Positions 13,232 to 13,355 of a stretch of 13,355 nt of DNA are shown in pieces. Origin of the DNA: Heyndrickxia sporothermodurans (GTDB lineage Bacteria > Bacillota > Bacilli > Bacillales > Bacillaceae_C). The position numbers were made by a program, and so were the translations under genes. The notes under the pieces are model-generated. The model was not told the DNA's origin, did no database searches, and saw nothing but the letters and a program-made list of their open reading frames with translations. Location: assembly GCF_016785185.1 (NCBI RefSeq), contig NZ_JAEKDY010000097.1. One strand, 5' to 3'. Every line of letters begins with the position of its first letter. Position 1 is the stretch's first letter.

Positions 13232-13355
13232 TGGGACAAAAGGAAGAAAAAATGGAAGGGGCGATTAAACCCGTACCCCTTTGATTTTCACGTTTTCACA
13301 TTGTTGCTGTTCATAAAACTCATTTGGCGATAAGTCTAAAATACTAGAATGCATG
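13232..13355 (-). mobile_element. IS3-family element, 3' end only
   Basis: On the minus strand the window edge enters a transposase tail: HSSILDLSPNEFYEQQQCEN, then VKIKGVRV and TAA at 13265-13267. The H-S-S-L/I-x-x-L-S-P-x-E-F motif is the C-terminal end of IS3-family OrfB (rve integrase core). About 35 bases further on, the plus strand starts TGGGACAAAAGGAAG at 13232, a plausible terminal repeat with the TG...CA end usual for IS3 elements. The rest of the element lies beyond the window. Confidence 0.6.

Noticed and set aside
1..13355. CRISPR array or tRNA/rRNA genes
   Set aside because: No regularly spaced repeats and no cloverleaf or rRNA-like segment seen by eye.

Overview
Low-GC DNA with strong AGGAGG-type ribosome binding sites, a Glu-type T-box leader, a YuzF-like DUF2642 protein and Tn3-, IS66- and IS3-type elements points to a spore-forming Bacillaceae (Bacillus/Priestia/Peribacillus-like). 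The density of broken genes and transposon ends suggests a plasmid or a highly plastic chromosomal island. No rRNA, tRNA or CRISPR array was seen.

Left part (1-2300): a small intact DUF2642 gene, a small coiled-coil ORF, then a scrap heap. It holds a possible recombinase tail, a chimeric piece of a DnaB helicase N-terminal domain, two IS66 transposase C-termini joined head to head over a hairpin, and a perfect 15-bp inverted repeat near a possible IS66 end.

Middle (2300-6600): a worn defence or nuclease island. It contains a DUF1643 gene with its own promoter, a doubly duplicated HNH-like homing-type protein, and a frameshifted C-terminus of a type I restriction subunit HsdR. After a terminator comes a tightly coupled operon: a 59-aa membrane peptide, an ABC-three-component (ABC-3C) C-terminal-domain protein, an ABC-3C middle component, and the first ~27 residues of the ABC-3C ATPase. 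The ATPase is cut off before its Walker A motif. A Tn3 TnpA fragment separates it from a NERD-domain nuclease-like gene that has lost its 5' end.

6900-7840: a HTH regulator gene lies between two directly repeated ~103-bp segments. Each segment ends in a 38-bp Tn3-family terminal repeat. The gene carries five copies of a CAACANNTGTTG palindrome: in its promoter, at its end and inside its coding sequence.

7950-9983: a self-contained expression unit made of a promoter, a T-box leader with a plausible GAA specifier, a clostridial-type glutamyl-tRNA synthetase (gltX) and a perfect terminator. The first His of the HIGH motif is Asn. A 5'-truncated SagB/ThcOx-type oxidoreductase, a RiPP tailoring family, converges on it from the right.

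Right end (11280-13355): a truncated Tn3-family tnpR-tnpA pair, a scrap resembling an IS6-type transposase C-terminus, and the end of an IS3-family element that runs out of the window.
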